Shown here: positions 50,483 through 59,736 of the stretch, one piece after another
How the letters are laid out: the number at the start of each line of letters is the position of its first letter
Position numbering within the stretch: the stretch's first letter is position 1
NCBI RefSeq assembly: GCF_902833055.1
Contig: NZ_CADFEJ010000015.1
Location: 62,001 to 126,000 of the forward strand
DNA length: 64,000 nucleotides
Direction of reading: 5' to 3'
Origin: Burkholderia territorii
GTDB taxonomy: Bacteria > Pseudomonadota > Gammaproteobacteria > Burkholderiales > Burkholderiaceae
Notes under the pieces: model-generated
Databases searched by the model: none
Told to the model about the DNA's origin: nothing
What the model saw: the letters and a program-made list of their open reading frames with translations, nothing else
Position numbers and translations under genes: made by a program

Positions 50483-50961
50483 CGCTAACGACGTGACAGA
50501 ATAGCGGTTGCGAGGGTGCACTGACCGAGCGAGTGTGATGGAATCGACTAGCGTATCGTAAGGATGTCGCCATGAGGCAGCACCTACGGTCTTTTTTAAG
50601 GTCGCGCTTTTAGCATTCAAACTCTTTTCACACCCGCCAAACTCCTCGAAGTATTGCCGAAACAGAAACGCAGGTGAATCACACGTTGAAATAAGATGTG
50701 AACTCGGCCAATCCATTGTTTGACGTGAACGTATAGTAGACTTCCATACGCGAGACGGGGACCGCCACGACTGCCGAGTGGGGAATCGCAGCAAGCTAGG
50801 CCCAGTGGGTAACACTGGCCGGAGCTTCTGCCGGCGGGGTCATACTGACATTGATGCGCAGGCGACATGCGATGAGCTTGTGGTCAAGGCGCCCGAGTCC
50901 GCTCTGAAAGCCATTAAAGACCTAGACCGATGCAGCGAGCAGACTCGATAGCCACCTGCCA
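50483..50961. other. Gap upstream of the defence operon
   Basis: This 479-base region contains no recognisable gene. A short rightward frame ending at 50951 (about 57 codons from a GTG near 50778) has a plausible C-terminus (DELVVKAPESALKAIKDLD) but no ribosome site, so I do not call it. The region must carry the promoter of the methyltransferase-led operon. Confidence 0.5.
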
Positions 50962-52698
50962 ATGACGCCAACCACAAAGTCCCAGTTCCTCCGCCTCGTC
51001 CGCGCTCTTCGGGCTGTCATGCAAGGGGCGCAACTCGGAACAGATGAGGTCATAGGTAGCGCATTAATGCGCTGGTGCAAGGAGTCGTTCCCGGGGTTAC
51101 CGCGTTCCGGCCTGCCTGCGAATGCGCAATTACGGAATGCCCCGGCCGTCGCTGCATTCGTCGACTTCGTGAAGAAAAAGGACCTTCTTGAGGCGATTTA
51201 CTGGCTCTCCTCGGCCTATGCTCAGCTCGCTGGCGAAGAGCGCCGTAAGCAACTGGCGATGTTCTTTACGCCGCCATCATTGACCAAACGTCTGCTGGAT
51301 GACTTGTCCGCGAGTGGCGTGGATTTTTCGGTCCGGAAGTTCTGTGACCCCGCGTGTGGGGGTGCCGCGTTCCTAGCGCCAATTGCGATGCGCATGCGCG
51401 ATGCATTGCGCGAGCGAGGAACATCCGCGACGCAAATTCTTGACCACATACAGCGCCACCTCCTCGGATTCGATAAGGATGCTGCTCTGTGCGAGATGTC
51501 AAAGCACTTCCTGCTGATGGTTCTGCATGACGAAGTTGTCGCGACTGGTGCGCGACCGAAGTTCCAGGTTCACCAAGGCGATTCGCTGATACGAGCTCAG
51601 TCACTGCTCGGGGCTCTCGACGTTGTGGTTTGCAACCCACCGTTCCGGAAGATGCCGTCCGCCGAGGTCACGCATTACCTAGAGCACTTCGCGGACATCA
51701 TCGAAGCGCAGCCGAATTTGTACGCACTTTTCATGGCCTTATGCGTCAAATTGCTGGCGCCGGGGGGAACCTGCGCGCTTGTAACGCCGACAAGCTTTCT
51801 GTCCGGCCAATACTTTTCGAAGCTGCGCACGTTCTTGTTGACCCAAGCCAACGTGTTGAGTATCGGCATGGTTAGTGACCGGCTCGGCGTATTCATCGAC
51901 GTAGAGCAGGAAACAGCACTGACGCTGGCGCGGCGAGAACAGACTGGTCATGGGCCCGCTACCGACGCTTACGTGTCGGTTGTTGCCCGCGACGGCAACT
52001 ACGTCAACGTGGGTCGTTGCGTCCTTCCTAACTCGGGCGCTGCGTGGCCAGTTCCGCGCACGGAGAGCGACGTTGTATTGCTCAAGACGGCCGCAAAATC
52101 ACGTGCAACCCTTGCCGACTATGGATACACCCCCCGTATTGGCGCATTCGTGTGGAACCGGGACACGCGCACGACGTACCCATCAGCGAAGAGTGCGGCA
52201 CGTGCGCATGGAGGAACCGCTGTCCCGCTGCTGTGGTCAAGCGATATTGCTCCAGACGGTTCTCTGCGTTTCTCCGGAGCACCGAAAGCGAACAGGGAAC
52301 ACTGCTTCGTGAATCTCGGGGCGAAAGACCACCGCTCGGTTGTCCGTCGGCCCAGCGTCTTGCTGCAGCGTGTTACCTCTAACGACCAGCCTCGACGCCT
52401 AGTTGCTGCAGCCGTACCGCTAGCACTAATAGAAACCTATGGTGGTTTCGTCGGCGAGAACCACACTGTCATCCTCGAACAGGTGCATCCTGAGCCCGCG
52501 CTCGCCCCCGAGGAGCTGGCGCAATTACTCGCCACGCCCACGGTGGACCGCTATTTTCGTTGTATCTCTGGGGCGACAAACGTATCCATCTTCGAGCTCG
52601 GCCAGCTTCGACTGCCCGACCCGGGACGGCTCAGAAATCTCCTCGCGCGGGGATGCGACATGCCGAGTGCAGCGCGCAAAGCGCTTCAAGAGCACTAG
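50962..52698 (+). CDS. N6-adenine DNA methyltransferase of the DISARM-like system
   Basis: This is a 578-residue class I DNA methyltransferase of the M.TaqI/HsdM-like gamma group. Motif X is MFFTPPSLTKRLL (about 100-112), motif I (SAM binding) is CDPACGGAAF (128-137) and motif IV, the catalytic motif, is VVCNPPF (222-228). The C-terminal 250 residues are probably the target-recognition part. It would mark host DNA as self. It is shorter than the large PglX-like methylases of class 1 DISARM. It is the first gene of a rightward operon with the 929-residue gene 45 bases downstream. No restriction nuclease is nearby. Confidence 0.88.
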   Translation: MTPTTKSQFLRLVRALRAVMQGAQLGTDEVIGSALMRWCKESFPGLPRSGLPANAQLRNAPAVAAFVDFVKKKDLLEAIYWLSSAYAQLAGEERRKQLAMFFTPPSLTKRLLDDLSASGVDFSVRKFCDPACGGAAFLAPIAMRMRDALRERGTSATQILDHIQRHLLGFDKDAALCEMSKHFLLMVLHDEVVATGARPKFQVHQGDSLIRAQSLLGALDVVVCNPPFRKMPSAEVTHYLEHFADIIEAQPNLYALFMALCVKLLAPGGTCALVTPTSFLSGQYFSKLRTFLLTQANVLSIGMVSDRLGVFIDVEQETALTLARREQTGHGPATDAYVSVVARDGNYVNVGRCVLPNSGAAWPVPRTESDVVLLKTAAKSRATLADYGYTPRIGAFVWNRDTRTTYPSAKSAARAHGGTAVPLLWSSDIAPDGSLRFSGAPKANREHCFVNLGAKDHRSVVRRPSVLLQRVTSNDQPRRLVAAAVPLALIETYGGFVGENHTVILEQVHPEPALAPEELAQLLATPTVDRYFRCISGATNVSIFELGQLRLPDPGRLRNLLARGCDMPSAARKALQEH

Positions 52699-52743
52699 TC
52701 CGTTTTTGCCCATACGCCGGGAATCGCGACAAACATAAGACTC

Positions 52744-55533
52744 ATGGCTTCGAGAAAACATCTCAACGACCTGCTAGAGGCGCAGAAGAAGCGGCGCGAA
52801 GAACTTGCGAGACTTGCCACCCGTAAACCAGCCGCACGGCCAAGGGCCGTGACGAAACCTGAGAACCCGCCTCAACAGTTAGAGCCATTTTTCCCTCCGC
52901 AGGCCGTCGAGCCTCCGCCCGTGTTGCCGCGCACTCGCGAGGCGCTCATCGCGCTGTACCAGGACGACAGCGCTGAGCCGAGCGAGCCATCGTCGGCACT
53001 GATTTCCCTTGCTGACTTGTATCTGCACGCCGCGCAGCACCGTTCACGTCATATTGCGATGGTCTGGCCGGCCACGCTCAAGACTTTGACCGTCGTGCAT
53101 GCCTTGGCTACGCTGGTGCGTTGGCACGAAGGCGATAAGCAGGGCGTTCGAGGCCTGCTCTTCCCAACGAAGACCAACGTTTTCTATCGGCTAAACCACC
53201 TACACTTAGACCGAAAGTCTCTGTTGCACATTGCTAACGACCTAGTCGAGGGCAACGGCAACGCCAAAGTCATTCGGTCGATGCGAGACAAGGATGCTTT
53301 CCTTTTCTCGCTCGCTGACAAATGTCTTCCTGAGATTTCGGGGGAGCCCTTCAATCCGACCATTGGTGAATTGTTGCCGCTTTTCTTGGCCACGCCCGAC
53401 TCCAACGGTTGGAGTGCTTGTGATGGCCGATTGCTCGCGCTCGTTCGAGCCAAGCTTGCCAGGCGAGCGCATGCGAAGGCGTTGCAGATGAATTGCGCCG
53501 TCATTGGCGACCCCCATACCGCACCGGACGCGCTTTTCGCGCTTGATGGGCGAATGAGAGAGGAGGAGCTCCGTAAGGCCTGCAAGGCGCTGTCGAAACT
53601 CGGCCCGCCAGAGGTGGTGCTGGTGCAAGCAACGCGCTCGGTGCGTTTCGCGGCTCCAGGCTGGAAAGGGCAATTGGCACGCTTTTGCCTCATGCTCGAA
53701 GATATTTTTCAGAGTGCTATGCCGGGAGTGGTCGTCGTCACGGATGAGCCGCATGCCGCCTACCGGCTCAAGGATGAGCTCTGGGAGCGAAATCATAAGC
53801 GTGACCTTCACCATCGCTGGCACACGCCGAACGAGTTTCGCGTTTCCGGTATTCCAAGCACTGTGGGCAATGAAGGGCTGCTCACGCCAGGAACTCGCGA
53901 GGCTGCTCATCCGTCTCCTCGCGAATTCGATGTACATATCGTGGATGCCGATGCGGCCAAGGTGGCGAACAGACTCATTCGCATTGCCGGTGCTGCCCCG
54001 GGTGGGCAAGCATCAGCGAAGCCGCTTGCCGACGCTGCCGCCTTCATTTCGCGTTTGGCTGCCCTCCCTTGCGGCATACGCCATATGTCGGAATATTTAG
54101 CCGGCCCGGACGTGACCGACCGCACACGTAGGGAGTTCGACTGGCCTACTCATTTGGGCGCCGCCCTCGAGTTCGACCGCAGCGTTGGTGTCGGAGACGA
54201 CCGGCCGTTCCTACTTGATTACTTGGAGCGCGGCTCGAAGCTCTTCGGCAACTACTATGCTGCGACTCCCTTTGCCCACAAGCTGGCCACCCTCGTCGGG
54301 AATGCCGCTATGGGAAAGAAGCGCAGCGTGGCCATCGTGTTCCCCAATGCGCTTTACCGGCGCTTGGCCGAGCGCTTCCTCACCGAGTATGACCAGTACC
54401 CGGCAGGTGCAACTTACGATTCCTTCGGCGACCGCGTGCATCTACTGCCTTCTGCGCAACTGGAGGAGCACATTGATGACCTGCGTGGTGCGACGCTTGT
54501 GTTCGCTGGACTCAACGAAGATTGTCTGCGCGTGCTGTTGACCGACGACCGAGTCCCCGCGCACTCGGTGCTCTTGCTGACGCAGCGGGCTGGTCAGTTT
54601 CTGCGAGCAACCCTCAAGCCCATCGTAGAGCGCATGCCGGAGTTCAAATCCTACAAACCGCGGATAGAGTCCATTCTGCGGCAACTAAAGGACTTGCCTG
54701 AGGACGCATCTGTACTTTCTACCGGCGACTATGTGTTGCCGACCTTCCGGGTCGAGCTGTCGTCCGATATTGCGTCGCACGAGCAGGAGGTCGACCCTGA
54801 TTCATGGGGCATCCGGTTCGACAACGGCCTCACGCAATATCGCCGTGGTACATCGGACGTGTACGTCTATGAGCCGGCTTCGCAACATGCCACTGAAGCG
54901 GGATTCAGGACGTGTCAGGTACGCTCTTTGGAAGTCGGAGACAGGGTCTTCCTGATGTCTGCGGAGCTGCGCGAGATGGTCGAGCAGGTATTGTGTGACG
55001 CAGGGGTATCCATCCAGTCCGACAAGACGTTCGAGTCAGCACTTCGTAGCTACCACGAGCTGGTGCAAAAGCGCCTTGCGCAGCGGTTTCCGCAAGCTAC
55101 AGTGGCAGACCAAGTACGCGCCGTTCGCCAGTCGATGGTGGAACTTGATGCTAGCTTGGAACGCAGATTGCCTACATTGAAGGCGATGCGCCACTGGATT
55201 GACCTAGGGCGCTCTCCCGACACTCCCTTCGAGCAATTAAGGCCGCAAGCGCCAAATCGCGAAGACGTATTCAAAGCCTTCGCAGAGGTGCTCGGTTTTT
55301 CTTCACTTGAAGCTGCCTATCATTGGCAACGTGTCATCACGGCCGTCCGCACCTCGCGCCGGCTAGACGGACGCCATGTTTCCGACATCTACGCATACAT
55401 GCTCTTGCAGCCCGAGTCGGTTATGGCTCATTCCAGCATCAGAAGGAAGACGCTTCAACAGTTGTTCGACAAGGCACGTGAGAACGTTGCTACCGTCGAA
55501 ATCGTTGGCCCCCTGAAGGAGTCGAAAGAATGA
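52744..55533 (+). CDS. Large uncharacterised protein of the DISARM-like operon (possible DrmE-like)
   Basis: This is a 929-residue protein with no standard motif. Residues 1-75 are charged and Pro-rich. From about 95 there is a helicase-like alternation of hydrophobic strands and loops (HIAMVWPATLKTLTVVHALATLV; PGVVVVTDEPHAAYRL near 325; RSVAIVFPNALYRRLAERFL near 525), but no intact Walker A or DEAH box. The C-terminal 160 residues are helical (RHVSDIYAYMLLQPESVM). Such a large protein between a methylase and drmA occupies the place of DrmE in class 2 DISARM; this is a suggestion from position and shape. It overlaps drmA at ATGA. Confidence 0.6.
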   Translation: MASRKHLNDLLEAQKKRREELARLATRKPAARPRAVTKPENPPQQLEPFFPPQAVEPPPVLPRTREALIALYQDDSAEPSEPSSALISLADLYLHAAQHRSRHIAMVWPATLKTLTVVHALATLVRWHEGDKQGVRGLLFPTKTNVFYRLNHLHLDRKSLLHIANDLVEGNGNAKVIRSMRDKDAFLFSLADKCLPEISGEPFNPTIGELLPLFLATPDSNGWSACDGRLLALVRAKLARRAHAKALQMNCAVIGDPHTAPDALFALDGRMREEELRKACKALSKLGPPEVVLVQATRSVRFAAPGWKGQLARFCLMLEDIFQSAMPGVVVVTDEPHAAYRLKDELWERNHKRDLHHRWHTPNEFRVSGIPSTVGNEGLLTPGTREAAHPSPREFDVHIVDADAAKVANRLIRIAGAAPGGQASAKPLADAAAFISRLAALPCGIRHMSEYLAGPDVTDRTRREFDWPTHLGAALEFDRSVGVGDDRPFLLDYLERGSKLFGNYYAATPFAHKLATLVGNAAMGKKRSVAIVFPNALYRRLAERFLTEYDQYPAGATYDSFGDRVHLLPSAQLEEHIDDLRGATLVFAGLNEDCLRVLLTDDRVPAHSVLLLTQRAGQFLRATLKPIVERMPEFKSYKPRIESILRQLKDLPEDASVLSTGDYVLPTFRVELSSDIASHEQEVDPDSWGIRFDNGLTQYRRGTSDVYVYEPASQHATEAGFRTCQVRSLEVGDRVFLMSAELREMVEQVLCDAGVSIQSDKTFESALRSYHELVQKRLAQRFPQATVADQVRAVRQSMVELDASLERRLPTLKAMRHWIDLGRSPDTPFEQLRPQAPNREDVFKAFAEVLGFSSLEAAYHWQRVITAVRTSRRLDGRHVSDIYAYMLLQPESVMAHSSIRRKTLQQLFDKARENVATVEIVGPLKESKE

Positions 55534-58500
55534 GCCAGTCTGTTTTGCGCGCTGACCCTGCGAAAATCTCCCCCACGCTGAAGGAGGCGGTGGTCGACAG
55601 TCTCCTCAACTTGACTTATGCACAACTCAGCGGTCAAGGACCAACCGGACAATACATCTTCGGCGCCCGGCCGCGAGCACTACTCAATTCAGGCTTTCTG
55701 CTGCCCCAGCGCAGTGTCGCGGGCGACGATGAGGTGACTTCTCCCATTTGGGTCTCGTCGCATGGCCTACAGATGCAGCTCAACACTGTGACACCGGCAG
55801 TGATGACAGTCTTGCCTCGGTTTAGCGTTTATGTACGCGTGCTGCCCCGCGAGGAGGACCTAAGGCGACCGAACTGCCGCCCGGTTTTCATGTTGCGACA
55901 AGCGCTGGTCGATGAAATCAAAGCCGAGCGTGACCGCAGACTGGAGGACGAGTGGGAGAAGGTCAAGGGGGAGTACACCTCCAAGTTGAAGCACCCAGAC
56001 TGGCCCATGATTCGAGCCCGGGTTGTCGACGAAGTCTACAAAGCCAAGGGTGTCCCTCGGCATCTCCTGACCGTTGATGCCCCGCAAGACGAGGGTGACT
56101 CCGAGGTCAATGAGGCGCGAGACGAAGCTGACAGTGCAGGGGAGAGCGCGAAGGAAGGGGTACTAGTCAAAGCTGACGAGTCTTTGCCCATCAAGGACGA
56201 GCATTTTGAGCCATTGACCATCCCGCACAAATGGATACGACTGGATGTGCAGCTCCCGCCGCTTGAGCTTGATACCGCGAAGAGCGCAGAAGAACTGCGG
56301 CACGACCTCAACGCCCACGCTGTATACATGAATGCTGCCGTGGCCAAGCGCCTAGCAGAGTGGGCGCAAAGCGACGACTCAGACACCGGTGGCAAGGCGT
56401 GGGGCTACCGGCACGACCTGCGCATCCCTGCAAGCCGTTATACTAAATGGGCCGATTTCCTCGACTTGGCCCGCCAGTCGAACTTGCGCATCACGTTGCC
56501 CCAGATTCAGCTCAATTGGGACCTTGAGCTGCACTCCGACTGGCTGGACTCGTCAAAGCGCAGCTTGTTTCTTGCGCTTGAGAATATCAGCAAGATGCCT
56601 GAGCAGCACAGCGACGAGACCGAAGAAGCCGTCTTTCTCGTGTCGCTTCGCGTTGAGTTACCTGCCGCGCTCCATCACCCCCTTAAACTCGAGCGCGTCG
56701 AACCCTCCTATCGGTACAACAAGTACCTGACTTATCCAGCGATGGGCCACAACTGTGGCATCGTGCAGGTACAGTCTAATCCCGCGGTTTGCGTGCTTGA
56801 GACGACGTGGACACCTCGCTACACGCAACCGCGCATTGTCCCGACGAGTTCGAACGGAGTCCAGCGGCGAGTGCGGGCGCTCGCGCGGCCTGACGGACTA
56901 GACGGCTTGTCGCCGCTCTTGCCTGCAATGCGGGAGTGGCTGAAGAGTCTACCAGCGGAGGTTAACCCAGGCGAAGGCCTCGACTCATCCGACATGGCGG
57001 GCATTGCTCGGGAGGAGGAAGCGTTCCGGCAGGACTTGGGCAAATGGGAGGCGGAGATTAAGGCGGTCGAGGCAGGCTTGAAATGTCTACGCGAGTCACA
57101 CGACACCTGGCGCAATCGGGGTCTCCAGACAGACCCGAGAGCGGTTGTCTACGAAGCGTGGTTGGCCACGAACGAGACGATGGCCGACTTCATGCAGATG
57201 CGTTTCGGGGGGGACGACAACGAATGGCGCCTGTTCCAGTTGGCTTTCATTGTCGCCAACATTCCAGCACTCGCCTCGCGCGTCCCGGAATTATCGCACT
57301 TCTACGATGAGCGCCGCGACGACGCGGTGACGCTGCTGTACTTCGCCACTGGTGGCGGCAAGTCCGAGGCGTTCTTCGGACTGCTCGTATTCAACCTGAT
57401 GCTCGACCGTCTGCGCGGCAAGCACCGTGGGGTGACGGCCCTGATTCGCTACCCGTTGCGCCTGCTGACGATTCAGCAGGCGCAACGGGGCGCGCGCGTG
57501 CTAGCGCATGGCGAGCGTGTACGCCGTCGTCATGGCTACGGTGGAGACCCGCTATCCATTGGCTTCTGGGTGGGAAGTGGCGGCTCACCCAACCGCCATA
57601 GCGCCAAAGGGGTCAAGAGTATTCCGCCTGTGTCGGAGGCACCTCCTGCTCTTGCTGATGAGCAGTCCCTTCGGGAGCGCGACAGCAAATACATGTTGGC
57701 CATGCGCGCGTGGAGAAAGCTACCCCAGTGCCCATTTTGCGGCAGCGAAACCGCACTGCGATTGTTCGGCGACTCCAAGAACCAGACGCTGGGCCATGTC
57801 TGCACCGACATCCAGTGTGATTCCAACGGAGGGCAGTGGAAGCCGCTCCCCTTCTACATCGTCGATGAGGACATCTACGACCTGGCGCCATCGGTCCTGC
57901 TCGGCACGGTCGATAAGTTAGCGCTCATTGGTCACTCGAACCACACCATCCGCCGTATCTACGGCATGTTCGGTGTTGCACCTTGGGTCAATCCGTCTAA
58001 CGGGCGGCTGTACGTTCCCATCGACAACCGTGAACTCGCGGCTGGTCCTGCCGCAAAAGGTATGGAGGGTGTGTACCCGGCCTATCTGGCGGGCAAGCGC
58101 GTTTTCCACGACCCGTTTCCGAGCCTCATAATCCAGGATGAAGCGCACCTGCTTGACGAATCCCTCGGCACATTCGCCGGTCTTTTCGAGTCTACGCTGG
58201 ACGCTGTCTTCGAGTATCTGGCGAGGCCGCTTGACGGCCTGATAGCGGTCGACGGGCAAGGCCGCCGACGACGAGCGAAGGTCATCGCCGCGTCAGCCAC
58301 CGTGTCCGACCCCGAGCGACAGCTGGAGCATCTCTATCAGCGCTCGATTCCCGCTACTCAGTTCCCGGAACCTGGGCCGTCGCTCTATGAGTCCTTCTAC
58401 GCCCGGCCCGCACAAGCGAAGGAGGCGCAGCGCCAGGCTTATCCGGATGTCGAAGTGGCGAGTCAGCAGGCACGGGTGTACACAGCCTTTATGACCAACG

Positions 58501-59735
58501 GTAAGCCGCACACGTCGACCAGCGTGGCAGTGCTGTCCGGATTTCACCTGACCGTTACGCGGCTCTTCGACAACCTCACGAGCGATGTGGCCGCGCATTT
58601 CCATGCGGCACAGAGAATGTTGGTCAATCATGTCTCCGCAGGGCCGCTTGAGCAACTGCACAAGCAGGTGTTGGCTGCTGCAGATGCTTCGCAGTTGGTC
58701 ACGCTAATTGACCTGCACCGTATTGCGCTCACCTATGTCACCAACAAGAAGGGCGGCGACCAAATCATGGCCGCTGAAGCTGAAGAGACTCGAAAGCGCC
58801 ACCTCAACGAGGGCATCGCGCTGGAAGGCCTCGATACGCGCCTGATTACCGGCTCGGTGGAGCAAGGCGAAATTCAGGCAGTCGTCGACACCGCACAGCG
58901 TCGAGTAGGGCCCGGCCAGCCGTTGCCGTCGATTCGAGAGCAGCTTCGCTCGGTCATCGCGACCTCAGCCATCTCGCATGGTGTAGACGTCGACGAATTT
59001 AACTCAATGTTTTTTGCCGGCATGCCTTCCGACATCGCGGAGTACATTCAGGCCTCGTCACGTGTTGGACGTACGCACATCGGTTTCGTGGTACTGGTTC
59101 CCACGCCACAGCGTCGTCGCGACCGTCACATCGTGCATGTCTTCGACATCTTTCATCGCTTCTTGGAGCGCATGGTGCAGCCAGCAGCTATCGACCGCTG
59201 GGCGGAGCGTGCCGTGGAACGAGTCTTCCCGAGCCTGCTGCAGGCATACCTGCTCGGTGTCGTTCCAAGCCGCGAGCTGATTCGCCTGCCGGAGCACGAG
59301 AAAGGCAGAACGCCGGATTTCAGCTTCATCCCCAACGTGCGCAAGGAACTTAATTCCCGCGGCGACGCCTTCATCCACGAAATCGACAAGTTCGTCGAAT
59401 TGGCCATCGGACTGCGCGGTGCCTTCGCGCCAGAGGGCGAGGAGCATTACCGTGCCCGCGTCGACCAAAAGACCCGCGACCTTATTGTCAATGCGTGGAG
59501 TAGTCCGGTTTGGGGCAGCGGAAATATGGATGGCTACTTCAAGACTCAAACGGACCTAATGCTTAAGCCTATGACATCGCTGCGCGACGTCGACCAAGGT
59601 GGTGTTATTCAGGCGTCTATCCGTGATGCGGAAGGCAATACCCAGACGTCCGGGGAAGTTCTGCTGGTGATGGACTTCGTCCGACACGGCGTGGCCAACA
59701 ATGACGGTGCTGACAACGCGCAGGCAGGGGGCTGA
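55530..59735 (+). CDS. drmA: DrmA-type DISARM helicase
   Basis: This is a 1401-residue superfamily 2 helicase. Motifs in order are Walker A TGGGKS (607-612), motif Ia LIRYPLRLLTIQQAQRG, a C4 zinc motif with CPFC (734-737) and CTDIQC (758-763), DEAH (870-873, IIQDEAHLLDE), SAT (922-924) and QASSRVGR (1174-1181). The long N-terminal half (1-590) and the position before a DUF1998 gene fit DrmA of DISARM, which loads on foreign DNA ends. It starts in an ATGA overlap with the upstream gene. The stop is one base from the drmB start. Confidence 0.9.
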   Translation: MSQSVLRADPAKISPTLKEAVVDSLLNLTYAQLSGQGPTGQYIFGARPRALLNSGFLLPQRSVAGDDEVTSPIWVSSHGLQMQLNTVTPAVMTVLPRFSVYVRVLPREEDLRRPNCRPVFMLRQALVDEIKAERDRRLEDEWEKVKGEYTSKLKHPDWPMIRARVVDEVYKAKGVPRHLLTVDAPQDEGDSEVNEARDEADSAGESAKEGVLVKADESLPIKDEHFEPLTIPHKWIRLDVQLPPLELDTAKSAEELRHDLNAHAVYMNAAVAKRLAEWAQSDDSDTGGKAWGYRHDLRIPASRYTKWADFLDLARQSNLRITLPQIQLNWDLELHSDWLDSSKRSLFLALENISKMPEQHSDETEEAVFLVSLRVELPAALHHPLKLERVEPSYRYNKYLTYPAMGHNCGIVQVQSNPAVCVLETTWTPRYTQPRIVPTSSNGVQRRVRALARPDGLDGLSPLLPAMREWLKSLPAEVNPGEGLDSSDMAGIAREEEAFRQDLGKWEAEIKAVEAGLKCLRESHDTWRNRGLQTDPRAVVYEAWLATNETMADFMQMRFGGDDNEWRLFQLAFIVANIPALASRVPELSHFYDERRDDAVTLLYFATGGGKSEAFFGLLVFNLMLDRLRGKHRGVTALIRYPLRLLTIQQAQRGARVLAHGERVRRRHGYGGDPLSIGFWVGSGGSPNRHSAKGVKSIPPVSEAPPALADEQSLRERDSKYMLAMRAWRKLPQCPFCGSETALRLFGDSKNQTLGHVCTDIQCDSNGGQWKPLPFYIVDEDIYDLAPSVLLGTVDKLALIGHSNHTIRRIYGMFGVAPWVNPSNGRLYVPIDNRELAAGPAAKGMEGVYPAYLAGKRVFHDPFPSLIIQDEAHLLDESLGTFAGLFESTLDAVFEYLARPLDGLIAVDGQGRRRRAKVIAASATVSDPERQLEHLYQRSIPATQFPEPGPSLYESFYARPAQAKEAQRQAYPDVEVASQQARVYTAFMTNGKPHTSTSVAVLSGFHLTVTRLFDNLTSDVAAHFHAAQRMLVNHVSAGPLEQLHKQVLAAADASQLVTLIDLHRIALTYVTNKKGGDQIMAAEAEETRKRHLNEGIALEGLDTRLITGSVEQGEIQAVVDTAQRRVGPGQPLPSIREQLRSVIATSAISHGVDVDEFNSMFFAGMPSDIAEYIQASSRVGRTHIGFVVLVPTPQRRRDRHIVHVFDIFHRFLERMVQPAAIDRWAERAVERVFPSLLQAYLLGVVPSRELIRLPEHEKGRTPDFSFIPNVRKELNSRGDAFIHEIDKFVELAIGLRGAFAPEGEEHYRARVDQKTRDLIVNAWSSPVWGSGNMDGYFKTQTDLMLKPMTSLRDVDQGGVIQASIRDAEGNTQTSGEVLLVMDFVRHGVANNDGADNAQAGG

Positions 59736-59736
59736 G

